64,000 nucleotides of DNA from Rubrivivax gelatinosus IL144 (GCF_000284255.1 NC_017075.1:4402001-4466000); one strand, 5' to 3'. Shown: positions 11,185 through 20,894, counted from the stretch's first letter. Numbers and translations: made by a program. Notes: generated from the sequence alone by a model not told the origin.

Positions 11185-11633
11185 GGAGCGGGCCGCGACG
11201 GCGAAGCGGGCGGCAAAGAGGCGGCGGGCGCGGCAGCGCAATATAGCGCCGCACGCAAGAGGTGAATCCGGGAGCCGGCCTCGCGCGCGCCGAGCGCGAG
11301 CCAGCGTGTGCCGCCCTCGGCCGACGTCAGGCGCAGCAGCAGCCAGCGGCCGAGATCGATCGAGACCTCGGCGGTGCAGGGTGCGCCGTCGGCGCTCCAT
11401 TCGGCGCCGTCCCAGCGCAAGGCGAGCGGCCGCAAGGCGGCCAGACGCCAGGCCAGAAGGCCGGCGGCGAGCGCCGCCAGAAAAGCCGCGACCGCCGACG
11501 GATGGCCGTCGGCGAGCCAGGCGCTCGCCCAGGCCGCCACCGCGGCGGCCGCAAGGGCCGCCAGCAGCGCCTGGACGGCGCGCCAAGGCGCGCCACCCGA
11601 GCAGGTCACGGCGACCGGCGGCGGATGGCGCAC
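11181..11633 (-). CDS. small hydrophobic protein between fabF and rpoE, function unknown
   Basis: A 150-residue protein lying 7 bases after fabF and overlapping rpoE by four bases (ATGA). The N-terminal half contains two hydrophobic segments (about residues 18-41 and 46-68, rich in Ala and Leu), followed by a soluble part with WDGAEWSADG and IDLGRWLLLRL. This two-segment plus beta-rich layout resembles small uncharacterised membrane proteins found at this position in related bacteria. Coupling to rpoE suggests coexpression, not a proven link to envelope stress. No catalytic motif seen. Confidence 0.7.
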   Translation of the reverse strand: MRHPPPVAVTCSGGAPWRAVQALLAALAAAAVAAWASAWLADGHPSAVAAFLAALAAGLLAWRLAALRPLALRWDGAEWSADGAPCTAEVSIDLGRWLLLRLTSAEGGTRWLALGAREAGSRIHLLRAALYCAAAPAASLPPASPSRPAP

Positions 11634-11640
11634 GCGCTCG

Positions 11641-12885
11641 TCACACGCGGCGGAAGACCAGCGTGCCGTTGGTGCCGCCGAAACCGAAGTTGTTCTTCAC
11701 CGCGACGTCGATCTTCATTTCCCGCGCCTGGTTGGCGCAGTAGTCGAGGTCGCACTCCGGATCGGGGTTGACGAGGTTGATCGTCGGCGGCGAGACCTGG
11801 TGATGCAGTGCGAGCACGGTGAACAGCGACTCGATGCCGCCGGCGCCGCCCAGCAGGTGGCCGGTCATCGACTTGGTCGAGTTCACGACCAGCTTCTTCG
11901 CGTGGTCACCGAAGGCCAGCTTGATCGCGTTGGTCTCGTTCAGGTCGCCCAGCGGCGTCGAGGTGCCGTGCGCGTTGAGGTACTGCACCTCGTCGGCGTT
12001 GATGCCGGCGTTGCGCAGCGCCGCCTTCATCGAGCGCTTGGGGCCGTCGACGTTCGGCGCGGTCATGTGGTACGCGTCGGCACCCATGCCGAAACCGGCG
12101 AGTTCGGCGTAGATCTTGGCGCCGCGCTTCTTCGCGTGTTCGTACTCCTCGAGCACGAGCACGCCGGCGCCCTCGCCCAGCACGAAGCCGTCGCGGTCCT
12201 TGTCCCAGGGGCGGGACGCGGCCTGCGGGTCGTCGTTGCGGGTGGACAGCGCACGCGCGGAGGCAAAACCACCGATGCCCAGCGGCGAGACGGTCGACTC
12301 CGCACCGCCGGCGATCATCACGTCCGCATCGCCGTACTCGATCAGACGCCCGGCTTCGCCGATGCAGTGCAGACCGGTGGTGCAGGCGGTGACGATCGAC
12401 AGGTTCGGGCCGGTGTAGCCGAAGCGGATCGAGACGTGCCCCGAGATCATGTTGATGATCGAGGACGGCACGAAGAACGGCGAGATCCGGCGCGGACCGC
12501 GTTCACCGTACTCGGCCTGCGTCTGCTCGATCATCGGCAAGCCGCCGATGCCCGAGCCGACGATCACGCCGATGCGTTCGGCGGCGGCTTCGTCCAGTTC
12601 ACTGCCCTGGGGCAGGCCGGCGTCCTGCACCGCCTGGATGGCGGCGGCCATGCCGAAGTGGATGAACGTGTCCATGTGCCGGGCTTCCTTCGCCGGGATG
12701 TAATCCTCGACGTTGAAACCCTTCACCTCGCCGGCGATCCGGCAGGCGAAAGCGGACGCATCGAACTTCGTGATCGATCCGATGCCGCTTCTGCCGGCGA
12801 CGATGTTCGCCCAGCCTTCGGCCACCGAGTTGCCGACCGGGCTGACGAGCCCGAGGCCGGTGACGACGACTCTGCGCCTGGTCAT
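11641..12885 (-). CDS. fabF: 3-oxoacyl-ACP synthase II
   Basis: FabF performs the elongating Claisen condensation of acyl-ACP with malonyl-ACP in type II fatty acid synthesis. The 414-residue product has the catalytic Cys168 in VTACTTGLH and the two active-site histidines in [12 protein letters not shown] and [13 protein letters not shown], with the Gly-rich FGFGGTNG near the C terminus. Standard length. It follows acpP by 7 bases in the fabH-fabD-fabG-acpP-fabF cluster. Confidence 0.97.
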   Translation of the reverse strand: MTRRRVVVTGLGLVSPVGNSVAEGWANIVAGRSGIGSITKFDASAFACRIAGEVKGFNVEDYIPAKEARHMDTFIHFGMAAAIQAVQDAGLPQGSELDEAAAERIGVIVGSGIGGLPMIEQTQAEYGERGPRRISPFFVPSSIINMISGHVSIRFGYTGPNLSIVTACTTGLHCIGEAGRLIEYGDADVMIAGGAESTVSPLGIGGFASARALSTRNDDPQAASRPWDKDRDGFVLGEGAGVLVLEEYEHAKKRGAKIYAELAGFGMGADAYHMTAPNVDGPKRSMKAALRNAGINADEVQYLNAHGTSTPLGDLNETNAIKLAFGDHAKKLVVNSTKSMTGHLLGGAGGIESLFTVLALHHQVSPPTINLVNPDPECDLDYCANQAREMKIDVAVKNNFGFGGTNGTLVFRRV

Positions 12886-12892
12886 GCGCAGG

Positions 12893-13132
12893 TCAGGCCT
12901 TCTGGTGCGCGACCGCGTAGTCGATCGCGAGCTGCACCGTGGTGATCTTCTCGGCTTCCTCGTCCGGGATCTCGATGCCGAACTCGTCTTCGAGCGCCAT
13001 CACCAGCTCCACCGTGTCGAGCGAGTCGGCGCCGAGGTCGGCCACGAAGGCCTTCTCGTTGGTGACGTCGGACTCGGGCACGCCGAGCTGCTCGGCGATG
13101 ATCTTCTTGACACGGGCTTCAATATCGCTCAT
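12893..13132 (-). CDS. acpP: acyl carrier protein
   Basis: AcpP carries growing fatty acyl chains on a phosphopantetheine arm attached to Ser37 in the [10 protein letters not shown] motif. The 79-residue product is acidic and of normal length. A strong Shine-Dalgarno (GGAG within CCTCCTGGAGGAGT read on the minus strand) precedes the ATG, as expected for a very abundant protein. The 87-base gap to fabG is the largest inside the fab cluster and may hold an acpP promoter. Confidence 0.97.
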   Translation of the reverse strand: MSDIEARVKKIIAEQLGVPESDVTNEKAFVADLGADSLDTVELVMALEDEFGIEIPDEEAEKITTVQLAIDYAVAHQKA

Positions 13133-13219
13133 GACTCCTCCAGGAGGGGGGTATCGGTAAACAGCCCACGATTCTACCGGTGGGGCAAGGGCCGGTTTTT
13201 TGACGAAACGACGGCCTCG

Positions 13220-13951
13220 TCAGGCCATGTACATGCCGCCATTGACGTGCAGCTCGGTGCCGGTCACGTAACCGGCCTCCTCGCTGCACAGGAAAGCGAC
13301 CGCGTGCGCGACCTCGTCGGCCGCACCCAGGCGGCCCAGCGGGATCTGCGCCAGCAGCGCCGCCTTCTGCGCCTCGGGCAGGGTCTCGGTCATGTCGGTG
13401 GCGATGAAACCGGGCGCGACACAGTTGACGGTGATGTTGCGGCTACCGAGCTCGCGGGCCAGGGCACGCGTCATGCCGGCGACGCCCGCCTTGGCGGCGG
13501 CGTAGTTGGCCTGGCCGGCGTTGCCCGAGGCACCGACGACCGAGGTGATGTTGACGATGCGGCCCCAGCGCTGCTTCATCATCGGCCGCATCACGGCGCG
13601 GCTGAGGCGGAAGACGGCCTTGAGGTTGGTGTCCAGCACCGCATCCCAGTCCTCGTCCTTCATGCGCATCGCCAGCGTGTCGCGGGTGATGCCGGCGTTG
13701 TTGACGAGCACGTGCAGCGCACCGTGTTCCTTGACCAGGGCTTCGATCAGCGCGTCGGAGGCGGCGGCGTCGGTGACGTTGAGCACGCGGCCCTGCACGC
13801 CGGGCAGCGCAGCTTCGATCGCCGCGGCGCCGGCTTCGCTGGTGGCGGTGCCGACGACACGGAAGCCGTCGGCCGCCAGCGCGGCGGCGATGGCGCGACC
13901 GATGCCGCGCGAGGCGCCGGTGACGAGGGCGATGCGTTGAGTGTCGCTCAT
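13220..13951 (-). CDS. fabG: 3-oxoacyl-ACP reductase FabG
   Basis: FabG reduces 3-oxoacyl-ACP with NADPH in fatty acid elongation. The 243-residue product is a short-chain dehydrogenase with the cofactor motif TGASRGIG near the N terminus, NNAG, the Ser in NITSVVGASG and the YAAAK pair, ending in LHVNGGMYMA. The ATG at 13951 overlaps the fabD stop by four bases; the longer open frame upstream is a fabD shadow. This is the housekeeping paralogue of the reductase at 31858-32625. Confidence 0.96.
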   Translation of the reverse strand: MSDTQRIALVTGASRGIGRAIAAALAADGFRVVGTATSEAGAAAIEAALPGVQGRVLNVTDAAASDALIEALVKEHGALHVLVNNAGITRDTLAMRMKDEDWDAVLDTNLKAVFRLSRAVMRPMMKQRWGRIVNITSVVGASGNAGQANYAAAKAGVAGMTRALARELGSRNITVNCVAPGFIATDMTETLPEAQKAALLAQIPLGRLGAADEVAHAVAFLCSEEAGYVTGTELHVNGGMYMA

Positions 13952-14886
13952 TGCACGAGTTCCTTGGCAGCGGCCAGCGATTGGGGATCGAGGATGGTCG
14001 TCGATGCGATCTCGGCGTCGATGCGGCGCACCAGGCCCGACAGCACCTTGCCCGGGCCGCATTCGATCACGGCCGTGCAGCCGCGAGCACGCAGCGCCTG
14101 CACCACCTCGACCCAGCGCACCGGGCCGAAGGCCTGGCGGTACAGCGCGTCGCGGATGCGCGCCGGGTCGGTCTCGACGGCGACGTCGATGTTGTTGATG
14201 ACGGCAATGGTCGGCGTGGCGACCGGGGTCGTCGCCAGCTTCTCCTTCAGGCGCTCGGCGGCCGGCTGCATCAGCGCCGAGTGGAAGGGCGCGGACACCG
14301 GCAGCGGCAGCGTGCGCTTGGCCCCGGCAGCCTTCAGCGCCTGGGCGGCCAGCTCGACGGCGGCCTTGGTGCCGGCGATGACGGTCTGCTTCGGGTCGTT
14401 GAAGTTGGCGGCGGCGACACACTCGCCGGCGTCGCGCGCGGCCTGCTCGCAGCAGCGGCGCACGACCTCGCCGTCCAGGCCGAGCACGGCGACCATCGCG
14501 CCGGCGCCCACCGGCACGGCTTCCTGCATCGCCTGGGCGCGGAAACGCACCAGCGGCACGGCGTCGGCCAGGGTCAGCGCCCCGGCGGCCACCAGCGCGG
14601 CGTACTCGCCCAGCGAGTGGCCGGCAACGGCCGACGGCACGGCGCCGCCTTCGGCGAGCCAGGCGCGGTAGTTGGCGACGCCGGCGACCAGCATCACCAT
14701 CTGCGTGTTGACCGTCAGGTCCAGCGCTTCCTTCGGGCCGGCGTGGATCAGCGCGGCGACGTCGAGACCGGCGGCGGCCGACGCTTCTTCCAGCGTCGCG
14801 CGCACGGCGGGGTGCTCGCCCCAGGCGTCGAGCATGCCGACGGATTGCGATCCCTGCCCGGGAAAGACGAATGCGAACTCAGCCAT
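13948..14886 (-). CDS. fabD: malonyl-CoA:ACP transacylase
   Basis: FabD moves the malonyl group from CoA to ACP, supplying the extender unit for FabF and FabH. The 312-residue product starts with the family signature FVFPGQGSQSVGM, has the nucleophile Ser91 in GHSLGEY and the catalytic His in SAPFHSALM. The ATG at 14886 gives the family N terminus. It ends overlapping fabG by four bases and begins 37 bases after fabH. Confidence 0.96.
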   Translation of the reverse strand: MAEFAFVFPGQGSQSVGMLDAWGEHPAVRATLEEASAAAGLDVAALIHAGPKEALDLTVNTQMVMLVAGVANYRAWLAEGGAVPSAVAGHSLGEYAALVAAGALTLADAVPLVRFRAQAMQEAVPVGAGAMVAVLGLDGEVVRRCCEQAARDAGECVAAANFNDPKQTVIAGTKAAVELAAQALKAAGAKRTLPLPVSAPFHSALMQPAAERLKEKLATTPVATPTIAVINNIDVAVETDPARIRDALYRQAFGPVRWVEVVQALRARGCTAVIECGPGKVLSGLVRRIDAEIASTTILDPQSLAAAKELVQ

Positions 14887-14923
14887 GGTGTGGTGTCTCC
14901 TGTCGTCGGACGGATGCGGCGGC

Positions 14924-15907
14924 TCAGAAGTCGAGCAGCACCGCGCCCCAGGTGAAGCCGCCGCCGACGCCCTCCAGCAGCACGGTCTCGCCGCGCTGCA
15001 CGCGGCCGCTGCGCACCGCGGCATCCAGCGCCAGCGGCACCGAGGCCGCCGACGTGTTGCCGTGCTCGTCGACGGTGACGACGAGACGCTCGGGCGCCAG
15101 CTTCAGCTTGCGCGCGGTGCCGTTCATGATGCGGATGTTGGCCTGGTGCGGGATCAGCCAGTCGATGTCGGCCTCGGTGCGGCCCGCCTTGGCGAGCACC
15201 GCGCGGGCGGCATTTTCCAGCACGCCGACGGCGAGTTTGAACACCGCCTGACCGTCCATGCGCAACAGCGGATGACCGAGCACCTGGCCGCCGGAGACCG
15301 TGCCCGGCACGCAGAGGATGCCGGCGTGGCGGCCGTCGGCGTGCAGCTCGGTGGCCAGGATGCCGGGCTCGTCGCTGGCCTCCAGCACCACGGCGCCGGC
15401 GCCGTCGCCGAAGAGCACGCAGGTCGTGCGGTCGTCGAAGTCGAGGATGCGCGAGAAGACCTCGGCGCCGACGATCAGCGCGCAGCGCGCGCTGCCGGCG
15501 CGGATCATCGCGTCGGCCACGCTGAGCGCGTAGACGAAGCCCGAGCACACCGCCTGCACGTCGAAGGCCGGGCAGCCGTGCACGCCGAGCTTGGCCTGCA
15601 GGATCGTCGCCGTCGACGGGAACACCATGTCCGGCGTCGAGGTCGCGACGATGATCAGGTCGACCTCGGCGGCCGAGCGGCCGGCGGCTTCGAGCGCGCG
15701 GCGCGAGGCCTCCAGCGCCAGGTCGCTCGAGTTGACGCCGTCGTCGACGAAGTGGCGCGCGCGAATGCCGGTGCGCTCGACGATCCAGGCGTCGCTGGTC
15801 TCGAGGCCGCGCGCAGCCAGCAGCTGCACGAAGTCGTCGTTGCTGACGCGGCGCGGGGGCAGATAGCCACCGGTGCCGGTGATGCGGGAGTACGGTACTG
15901 CGGTCAC
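14924..15907 (-). CDS. fabH: 3-oxoacyl-ACP synthase III
   Basis: FabH starts fatty acid synthesis by condensing acetyl-CoA with malonyl-ACP. The 327-residue product has the catalytic triad Cys121 ([11 protein letters not shown]), His (IPHQANIRI) and Asn (EHGNTSAAS). It follows plsX by 4 bases, the conserved plsX-fabH pair that joins phospholipid and fatty acid initiation. Cytoplasmic. Confidence 0.96.
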   Translation of the reverse strand: MTAVPYSRITGTGGYLPPRRVSNDDFVQLLAARGLETSDAWIVERTGIRARHFVDDGVNSSDLALEASRRALEAAGRSAAEVDLIIVATSTPDMVFPSTATILQAKLGVHGCPAFDVQAVCSGFVYALSVADAMIRAGSARCALIVGAEVFSRILDFDDRTTCVLFGDGAGAVVLEASDEPGILATELHADGRHAGILCVPGTVSGGQVLGHPLLRMDGQAVFKLAVGVLENAARAVLAKAGRTEADIDWLIPHQANIRIMNGTARKLKLAPERLVVTVDEHGNTSAASVPLALDAAVRSGRVQRGETVLLEGVGGGFTWGAVLLDF

Positions 15908-15911
15908 GCGT

Positions 15912-17009
15912 TCAGGCGGCTTGCGGGGCCGCGGTATCGCCGGAGGGCATGGCCTGCAGGGTCTCCGCGATGCGGTGGTGCACGCGGTCGAGCAGGCGGT
16001 TGCGCGCGGCGTCGTAAGCCCGCGCCAGCGCCGTCTCGAACGCCAGCGCGTCCGAGGAACCGTGCGCCTTGAAAACGAGTCCGCGCAGGCCCAGCAGCGC
16101 GCCGCCGCTGTAGCGGCGATGGTCGACGCGGGCCTTGAAGCGGTTGAGCACCGGCATCGCGACGAGCGCGGCCAGCTTGGTCCACGCGCTGCGCGTGAAC
16201 TCCTCCTTGATCATCTGCGAGAGCATGCCCGCCAGACCTTCGGAGGTCTTGAGCGCGACGTTGCCGACGAAACCGTCGCAGACGACGAGGTCGGTCGTGC
16301 CCTTGAAGATGTCGTTGCCTTCCACGTTGCCGTGGAAGTTGATGTGGCCGCCGGCGTGCGCCGCGCGCAGCAGTTCGCCGGCGCGCTTGATCGTCTCGCT
16401 GCCCTTGATCGTCTCTTCGCCGATATTCAGCAGGCCGACCGTCGGCTCCTCGAGGCCGTCGAGCGCCGAGACCAGCGCGCTGCCCATCACCGCGAACTGC
16501 AGCAGATGTTCGGCCGAGCAGTCGACGTTGGCACCGAGGTCCAGCACCTTGGTGAAGCGGCCGCGGGCGTTGGGCAGCAGCGCGGCGATCGCCGGGCGGT
16601 CGATGCCGTCGAAGGTCTTCAGCAGATAGCGCGACACCGCCATCAGCGCGCCGGTGTTGCCGGCACTGACACAGGCGTGCGCCGCCATCGCCGGATCGGC
16701 GAGCTTGATCTGGCCGATGGCCACGCGCATCGACGAGTCGCGCTTCTTGCGCAGCGCGACCTCCACGGGGTCGTCCATCGCGACGACCTCGGAGGCGACG
16801 ACGCAGCGCGTGCGCGGCAAGCCGGAGGCGGCGGCGAGCGCGTCGGCCGTACCGACGAGCACCAGCTCGGCTGCGGGATGGCGTTCCAGGAACGCGCGGC
16901 AGGCCGGCAGGGTGACCGAAGGACCGTGGTCACCCCCCATGCAGTCCACGGCGATGCGGACCAGCGGCAGCGGCTCCAGGGCGGGATGCGGAGACACGGA
17001 AGAGCTCAA
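15912..17009 (-). CDS. plsX: phosphate acyltransferase PlsX
   Basis: PlsX converts acyl-ACP and phosphate to acyl-phosphate, the donor used by PlsY for the first acylation of glycerol 3-phosphate. The 365-residue product has the signature [16 protein letters not shown] at the N terminus, [10 protein letters not shown], and [12 protein letters not shown]. Length fits the family (about 330-370). It lies between rpmF and fabH, a conserved order. Peripheral membrane enzyme. Confidence 0.95.
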   Translation of the reverse strand: MSSSVSPHPALEPLPLVRIAVDCMGGDHGPSVTLPACRAFLERHPAAELVLVGTADALAAASGLPRTRCVVASEVVAMDDPVEVALRKKRDSSMRVAIGQIKLADPAMAAHACVSAGNTGALMAVSRYLLKTFDGIDRPAIAALLPNARGRFTKVLDLGANVDCSAEHLLQFAVMGSALVSALDGLEEPTVGLLNIGEETIKGSETIKRAGELLRAAHAGGHINFHGNVEGNDIFKGTTDLVVCDGFVGNVALKTSEGLAGMLSQMIKEEFTRSAWTKLAALVAMPVLNRFKARVDHRRYSGGALLGLRGLVFKAHGSSDALAFETALARAYDAARNRLLDRVHHRIAETLQAMPSGDTAAPQAA

Positions 17010-17079
17010 CCCGGGGCTCGCGCCGACAAGACCGGCGCGGACACGAGGAACTGCGGGCGCCGGAGCACCCGGCCGGACG

Positions 17080-17262
17080 TCAGGCGTCGGCCTTGGTCTT
17101 CAGGACCTTGCGGCCGCGGTAGAAGCCGGTCGGGCTGATGTGGTGGCGCAGATGCACCTCGCCGGTCGTCGGCTCGACGGCCGTGCCGGGGGCGGCGACT
17201 GCGTTGTGCGAACGGTGCATGCCGCGCTTGGACGGCGACTTCTTGTTCTGCTGGACGGCCAT
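17080..17262 (-). CDS. rpmF: 50S ribosomal protein L32
   Basis: A 60-residue basic ribosomal protein beginning [19 protein letters not shown] and ending VLKTKADA. The ATG at 17262 is preceded on the minus strand by a good Shine-Dalgarno (CCAGGAGATT). This is the form without the four zinc-binding cysteines seen in some bacteria. It heads the rpmF-plsX-fab operon, with a likely promoter at 17386-17394. Confidence 0.97.
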   Translation of the reverse strand: MAVQQNKKSPSKRGMHRSHNAVAAPGTAVEPTTGEVHLRHHISPTGFYRGRKVLKTKADA

Positions 17263-17385
17263 GACAATCTCCTGGGATCGGCGCCGGAACTGCGGTCCTC
17301 GCGAGCCGAGCGACATGCTCGGTCCGGCCGGCGGAAAAGCTGTTGCTGCGCCGACTGCACTGTCGCGGCCGTCGCAAAGCCCGCC

Positions 17386-17394
17386 AGTATAGCA
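17386..17394 (-). promoter_or_regulatory. candidate extended -10 promoter for rpmF-plsX-fab
   Basis: On the minus strand the sequence TGCTATACT is an extended -10 element (TGn followed by TATACT, five of six matches to TATAAT). It lies after the yceD stop and about 125 bases upstream of the rpmF ATG. No strong -35 is visible at the right distance, which extended -10 promoters tolerate. In E. coli the yceD-rpmF-plsX-fabH region also has internal promoters. Confidence 0.45.
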
Positions 17395-17422
17395 CGCAGG
17401 TTTCAGCAATAGCCATGGCGGA

Positions 17423-17977
17423 TCAATCGGGCGTCTGGCGCTTGAGCGCCGCGAGCGCGGCGAAGGGGTTCGGCGCCGCTTCTTCTGGCTCGTCGGCCTC
17501 GCCGGCGGACATCGGCAGCGGCTCGAGGCAGAGCTCGTGGCGCGGCACCAGCGGCAACGCCAGGATCAGCTCGTCTTCCACCAGTTCGTGCAGGTCGAAG
17601 GTGCGCGAGGCGACGAGCACGTCGTCCTCCAGCTCCTCGTCCAGGCGCTCGGCCTCCTGCTCGTCGTCGGCGAAGCGGAACCAGCGCTCGACGGCCAGCG
17701 GCTCGGCCACCGGCTGCAGGCAGCGCTGGCACTGCAGCGCGACGGTCGTCGAGGCCGTGAGCCGCAACCAGGTCTGGGGCGTGCCGCCGGTCACCGGACG
17801 CTGCTCGCCCTGCACCGACCAGTCGACATCGGCGGGCGCGTCGGCAGCGCCGGGCATCAGCGAAGCGCCGAGGCGCTCGAACCCGGCTTGCGGCCAGGTG
17901 GCGGACAGTGCCGCGCCAGCGGCGGCGAACGCACGCACGTCGAGGCGTCGGGGATCGTGGGTCTTCTCGCGGGCCAT
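17423..17977 (-). CDS. yceD: YceD/DUF177 family protein
   Basis: A 184-residue acidic protein of the YceD family, which accompanies rpmF in most bacteria and is implicated in 23S rRNA accumulation. The conserved CQRCLQP pair of cysteines lies mid-protein, followed by [15 protein letters not shown] and the conserved [17 protein letters not shown]. The ATG at 17977 (MAREKTHDP) is chosen; an upstream in-frame Met at about 18019 is possible but lacks conservation. It is divergent from maf, with a gap of about 106 bases that must hold both promoters. Confidence 0.88.
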   Translation of the reverse strand: MAREKTHDPRRLDVRAFAAAGAALSATWPQAGFERLGASLMPGAADAPADVDWSVQGEQRPVTGGTPQTWLRLTASTTVALQCQRCLQPVAEPLAVERWFRFADDEQEAERLDEELEDDVLVASRTFDLHELVEDELILALPLVPRHELCLEPLPMSAGEADEPEEAAPNPFAALAALKRQTPD

Positions 17978-18083
17978 GTTCGAAAGAGAACCGGGCCGCG
18001 CGCCATGTGACAGTCGCATGTCGGTCCGGGGGCGCCGAGTGTAGCCGCCGGGCGGGGGCGGCACGGATGGGACAATCCGGGAC

Positions 18084-18674
18084 ATGGACACTCCGCCGCT
18101 GATCCTCGGCTCGACCTCGCGCTACCGGCGCGAGCTGCTCGAGCGCCTGCGCCTGCCGTTCACCGTCGTCGCCCCCCAGGTCGACGAGACCCCCGCCCCC
18201 GGCGAAACACCGGAGGCGCTGGCCCTGCGGCTGGCGCTGGCCAAGGCGCAGGCCGTGGCCGCTGCGCATCCGCAGGCGATCGTCATCGGCTCGGACCAGG
18301 TCGCCGACCTGGCCGGCGAGCCGATCGGCAAGCCCGGCACGCACGAACGTGCCCGCGAGCAGCTGCAGCGCATGAGCGGGCGCGAGGTCGTGTTCCAGAC
18401 CGCGGTGGCCGTCGCCCGCGCCGACACCGGCTTCGCCCGCGTGCTGCTGGCGCCGGTGCGGGTGCGTTTCCGCACGCTGGGCGACGCCGAGATCGAGCAT
18501 TACCTGCGGGCCGAGCAGCCTTACGACTGCGCCGGCAGCGCCAAGAGCGAAGCGCTGGGCATCGCCCTGCTCGACGCCATCGAGTCCGACGACCCGACCG
18601 CGCTCGTCGGCCTGCCGCTGATCCGCACCTGCGCGCTGCTGCGCGAAGCCGGGCTGGACCCGCTCGCCGCATGA
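18084..18674 (+). CDS. yceF: Maf-family nucleotide pyrophosphatase, YceF type
   Basis: A 196-residue house-cleaning pyrophosphatase; the YceF subfamily prefers 7-methyl-GTP. Evidence is the N-terminal LGSTSRYRRELLE, VDETPAPGETPEALALRLA, the GSDQV motif, and the CAGSAKSEALGI and LVGLPLIRTC boxes, which follow E. coli YceF closely. It is divergently adjacent to yceD-rpmF, the same neighbourhood as in E. coli. The stop overlaps the next start (ATGA), implying coupling with the methyltransferase. Confidence 0.93.
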   Translation: MDTPPLILGSTSRYRRELLERLRLPFTVVAPQVDETPAPGETPEALALRLALAKAQAVAAAHPQAIVIGSDQVADLAGEPIGKPGTHERAREQLQRMSGREVVFQTAVAVARADTGFARVLLAPVRVRFRTLGDAEIEHYLRAEQPYDCAGSAKSEALGIALLDAIESDDPTALVGLPLIRTCALLREAGLDPLAA

Positions 18675-19429
18675 CGACCGGCACGCTGCTGCTGGTGCCC
18701 AACACGCTGGACCTGGGTGCCGAGACCGTCGACCTGCAGGAAGTGCTGCCGCTGGGCGTGCTGCGCCGCGCCGCCGCGCTGACGCACTGGGCCGCCGAAG
18801 ACGCCCGCAGCGCGCGTGCGCTGCTCAAGCGCATCGGCGCCGTCGTGCCGCTGGCGCGGCCGCTGCAGGAGATCGCCATCGTCGAGCTGCCGCGCCCTCG
18901 CAAAGGCAGCCGCGAGGCCGTACCCGCGGCCGAATGGCAGGCGCTGCTGGCGCCGGCCTTGGCCGGCCACGACCTCGGCCTGGTGTCGGAGGCCGGGCTG
19001 CCAGCCGTCGCCGACCCCGGCTCAGCGCTGGTCGCAGCCGCGCACCGCGCCGGCGTGCCGGTGCAGCCGCTGACCGGCCCAAGCTCGCTGATGCTGGCGC
19101 TGGCCGCCAGCGGCCTGGAAGGCCAGCATTTCGCCTTCGTCGGCTACCTGCCGCAGGACGCCGGCGCACGCGCGACGCGCATCCGCGAGCTGGAAGGAGT
19201 CTCGCGCCGCCTCGGCCAGACGCAGCTGCTGATCGAGACGCCCTATCGCAATGCCGCGATGCTGGCGGCGCTGACCGCGACGCTGGCGCCGGCCACGCGC
19301 CTGGCGGTGTCCTGCGGGCTGACGCTGGGTGCCGGCTGGAACCGCAGCGGGCCGGTGGCTGAATGGCGCACGAAGCCACAGCAGATGCCGGAGCGGCTGC
19401 CGGCGGTGTTCTCGTTCCTGGCCGGGTAG
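18671..19429 (+). CDS. SAM-dependent methyltransferase of the tetrapyrrole methylase (RsmI-like) family
   Basis: A 252-residue protein with the tetrapyrrole methylase fold: an N-terminal LLVPNTLDL strand, the SEAGLPAVADPGSALV motif that in RsmI forms the SAM site, and a GPSSLMLALAASGL helix. Substrate is not certain; RsmI methylates C1402 of 16S rRNA, but this shorter branch next to maf is a separate uncharacterised group. It overlaps maf by four bases, so the two are probably coexpressed. Cytoplasmic. Confidence 0.85.
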   Translation: MTTGTLLLVPNTLDLGAETVDLQEVLPLGVLRRAAALTHWAAEDARSARALLKRIGAVVPLARPLQEIAIVELPRPRKGSREAVPAAEWQALLAPALAGHDLGLVSEAGLPAVADPGSALVAAAHRAGVPVQPLTGPSSLMLALAASGLEGQHFAFVGYLPQDAGARATRIRELEGVSRRLGQTQLLIETPYRNAAMLAALTATLAPATRLAVSCGLTLGAGWNRSGPVAEWRTKPQQMPERLPAVFSFLAG

Positions 19430-19485
19430 ATTACAAACGTAACCGGCGCCTCCGCCCTGCCCCGCACACCGCTGCGGCACGACCC

Positions 19486-19941
19486 ATGTCCACCGTCATC
19501 ACCTACGGCACTTTCGATCTCTTCCATATCGGCCACCTGAAGCTGCTGCAGCGCCTGCGGGCGCTGGGCGACCGCCTCGTCGTCGGCGTCTCCACCGACG
19601 AGTTCAACGCGCTGAAGGGCAAGAAGACCGTCGTGCCGTACGAACACCGTGTCGAGATCGTGCGCTCGGTGCGCTACGTCGACGTCGCATTCCCGGAACA
19701 GACCTGGGAACAGAAACGCGCCGACATCGCGCGCGAACGCGCGACCATCTTCGCGATGGGCGACGACTGGGTCGGCAAGTTCGACGACCTCAACGATGTC
19801 TGCGAAGTCGTCTACCTGCCGCGCACGCAGGAGGTGTCGACGACCGAGATCCGCCAGCTCGTGGCCGCGCTGCACGCCGACAAGCTCGCCGAGCTGAAGG
19901 CGGCGGCCAACCACCTGCAGCAGGTCATCACCACGCTCTAG
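19486..19941 (+). CDS. TagD-like glycerol-3-phosphate cytidylyltransferase family protein
   Basis: A 151-residue nucleotidyltransferase with the HxGH motif in YGTFDLFHIGHLKLL and the C-terminal RTQEVSTTEIR, the two signatures of the TagD/GCT group that makes CDP-glycerol from CTP and glycerol 3-phosphate. The GCT family uses RTxGxSTT at the second site; here Glu-Val replaces Gly-Ile, so another phosphate substrate is possible. TagD is best known from Gram-positive teichoic acid synthesis; in a Gram-negative it would suggest a glycerol-phosphate group on a surface polysaccharide. Its 3' end overlaps the convergent kinase gene by 14 bases. Confidence 0.85.
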   Translation: MSTVITYGTFDLFHIGHLKLLQRLRALGDRLVVGVSTDEFNALKGKKTVVPYEHRVEIVRSVRYVDVAFPEQTWEQKRADIARERATIFAMGDDWVGKFDDLNDVCEVVYLPRTQEVSTTEIRQLVAALHADKLAELKAAANHLQQVITTL

Positions 19942-20869
19942 GGGCGGGCGGCAGCTCGGCGCGGCGCGGCAGATCGGCGCCCCGGCGCGAGCAGGTGCAG
20001 GCCGCGGCCGTCAGCGCGAAGTCCAGCGCGGCAGCCAGATCCTCGCGCCCGAGCCCCAGGCCGCCGGCACACAGCCGGCCGCGTTCGGCCAGCCAGGTGA
20101 GCAGCGCCGCCTGCACGGTGTCGCCGGCGCCGACGGTGTCGACCAGTTCGACCGCCGGCGCGGTGCGGTGCAGCTCGGCCACCGCCGTCCAGGCGCTCGC
20201 ACCCTGCGCGGCACGCGTGACGACGGCGAGTTCGACACCGGCCGCGAGCCAGGCGCGCGCCACGAGCGCCGGATCGACGCCGGGATACAGCCAGGCCAGG
20301 TCCTCGTCGCTGGCCTTCAGCAGCCGGCAGCGCGGCGCCATCCATTCCAGGGCTTCGCGCCAGCGCGCCGCATCGGGTTCGACGCCGGGGCGCACGTTGG
20401 GGTCGTAGGCGACGACGAGGCGCAGGTGTTCGCGCTCGACCAGCGCACGCAGCACCGAGGCCACCGGCTCGACGACGAGCGCATAGGAGCCCAGCTGCAG
20501 CGCCCGGACCTCCGCCGGCAAGGCCGCAGCCGCCGACGCCGGCAGCAGCCGGTCGGCCGCTCCGGCGCCGAGAAAGCGGTAGCCAGGCCGGCCGTCGGCA
20601 CCGACGTCGACCATCACCAGCGTCGTCGGTGCATCGAGCTCGGGCGCCAGCCGGGTGTCGACACCCTCGGCGGCCAGCGCGGCGCGCAGGCGTCGCCCGG
20701 CGGCGTCGGCCGACAGCCCGCCGAGGTAGCCGACCGGCTGGCCCAGGCGCGCCAGACCGATCGCGACGTTGAACGGAGAGCCGCCGCAGCGGGCGTCGAG
20801 TTGGAGGCCACAGGCCGTCTCGCCCGCGGCGAAGACGTCCATCAGCGCCTCGCCGCAGACGACGATCAC
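19928..20869 (-). CDS. PfkB-family carbohydrate kinase (fructokinase-like)
   Basis: A 313-residue ribokinase/PfkB kinase that phosphorylates a sugar with ATP. It shows the N-terminal CGEALMDVF and GGSPFNVAIGLARLG signature, and the C-terminal DTVGAGDTVQAALL motif with the catalytic Asp in GAGD. The usual Thr of DTxGAGD is Val here. The GTG at 20869 is chosen because it lies right at the family N terminus; the frame open upstream overlaps rhlE. Substrate (fructose, ribose or a nucleoside) cannot be told from sequence by eye. Confidence 0.85.
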   Translation of the reverse strand: MIVVCGEALMDVFAAGETACGLQLDARCGGSPFNVAIGLARLGQPVGYLGGLSADAAGRRLRAALAAEGVDTRLAPELDAPTTLVMVDVGADGRPGYRFLGAGAADRLLPASAAAALPAEVRALQLGSYALVVEPVASVLRALVEREHLRLVVAYDPNVRPGVEPDAARWREALEWMAPRCRLLKASDEDLAWLYPGVDPALVARAWLAAGVELAVVTRAAQGASAWTAVAELHRTAPAVELVDTVGAGDTVQAALLTWLAERGRLCAGGLGLGREDLAAALDFALTAAACTCSRRGADLPRRAELPPAPRAW

Positions 20870-20894
20870 GGCGCCTGGACGAGACGAGCCCGCG

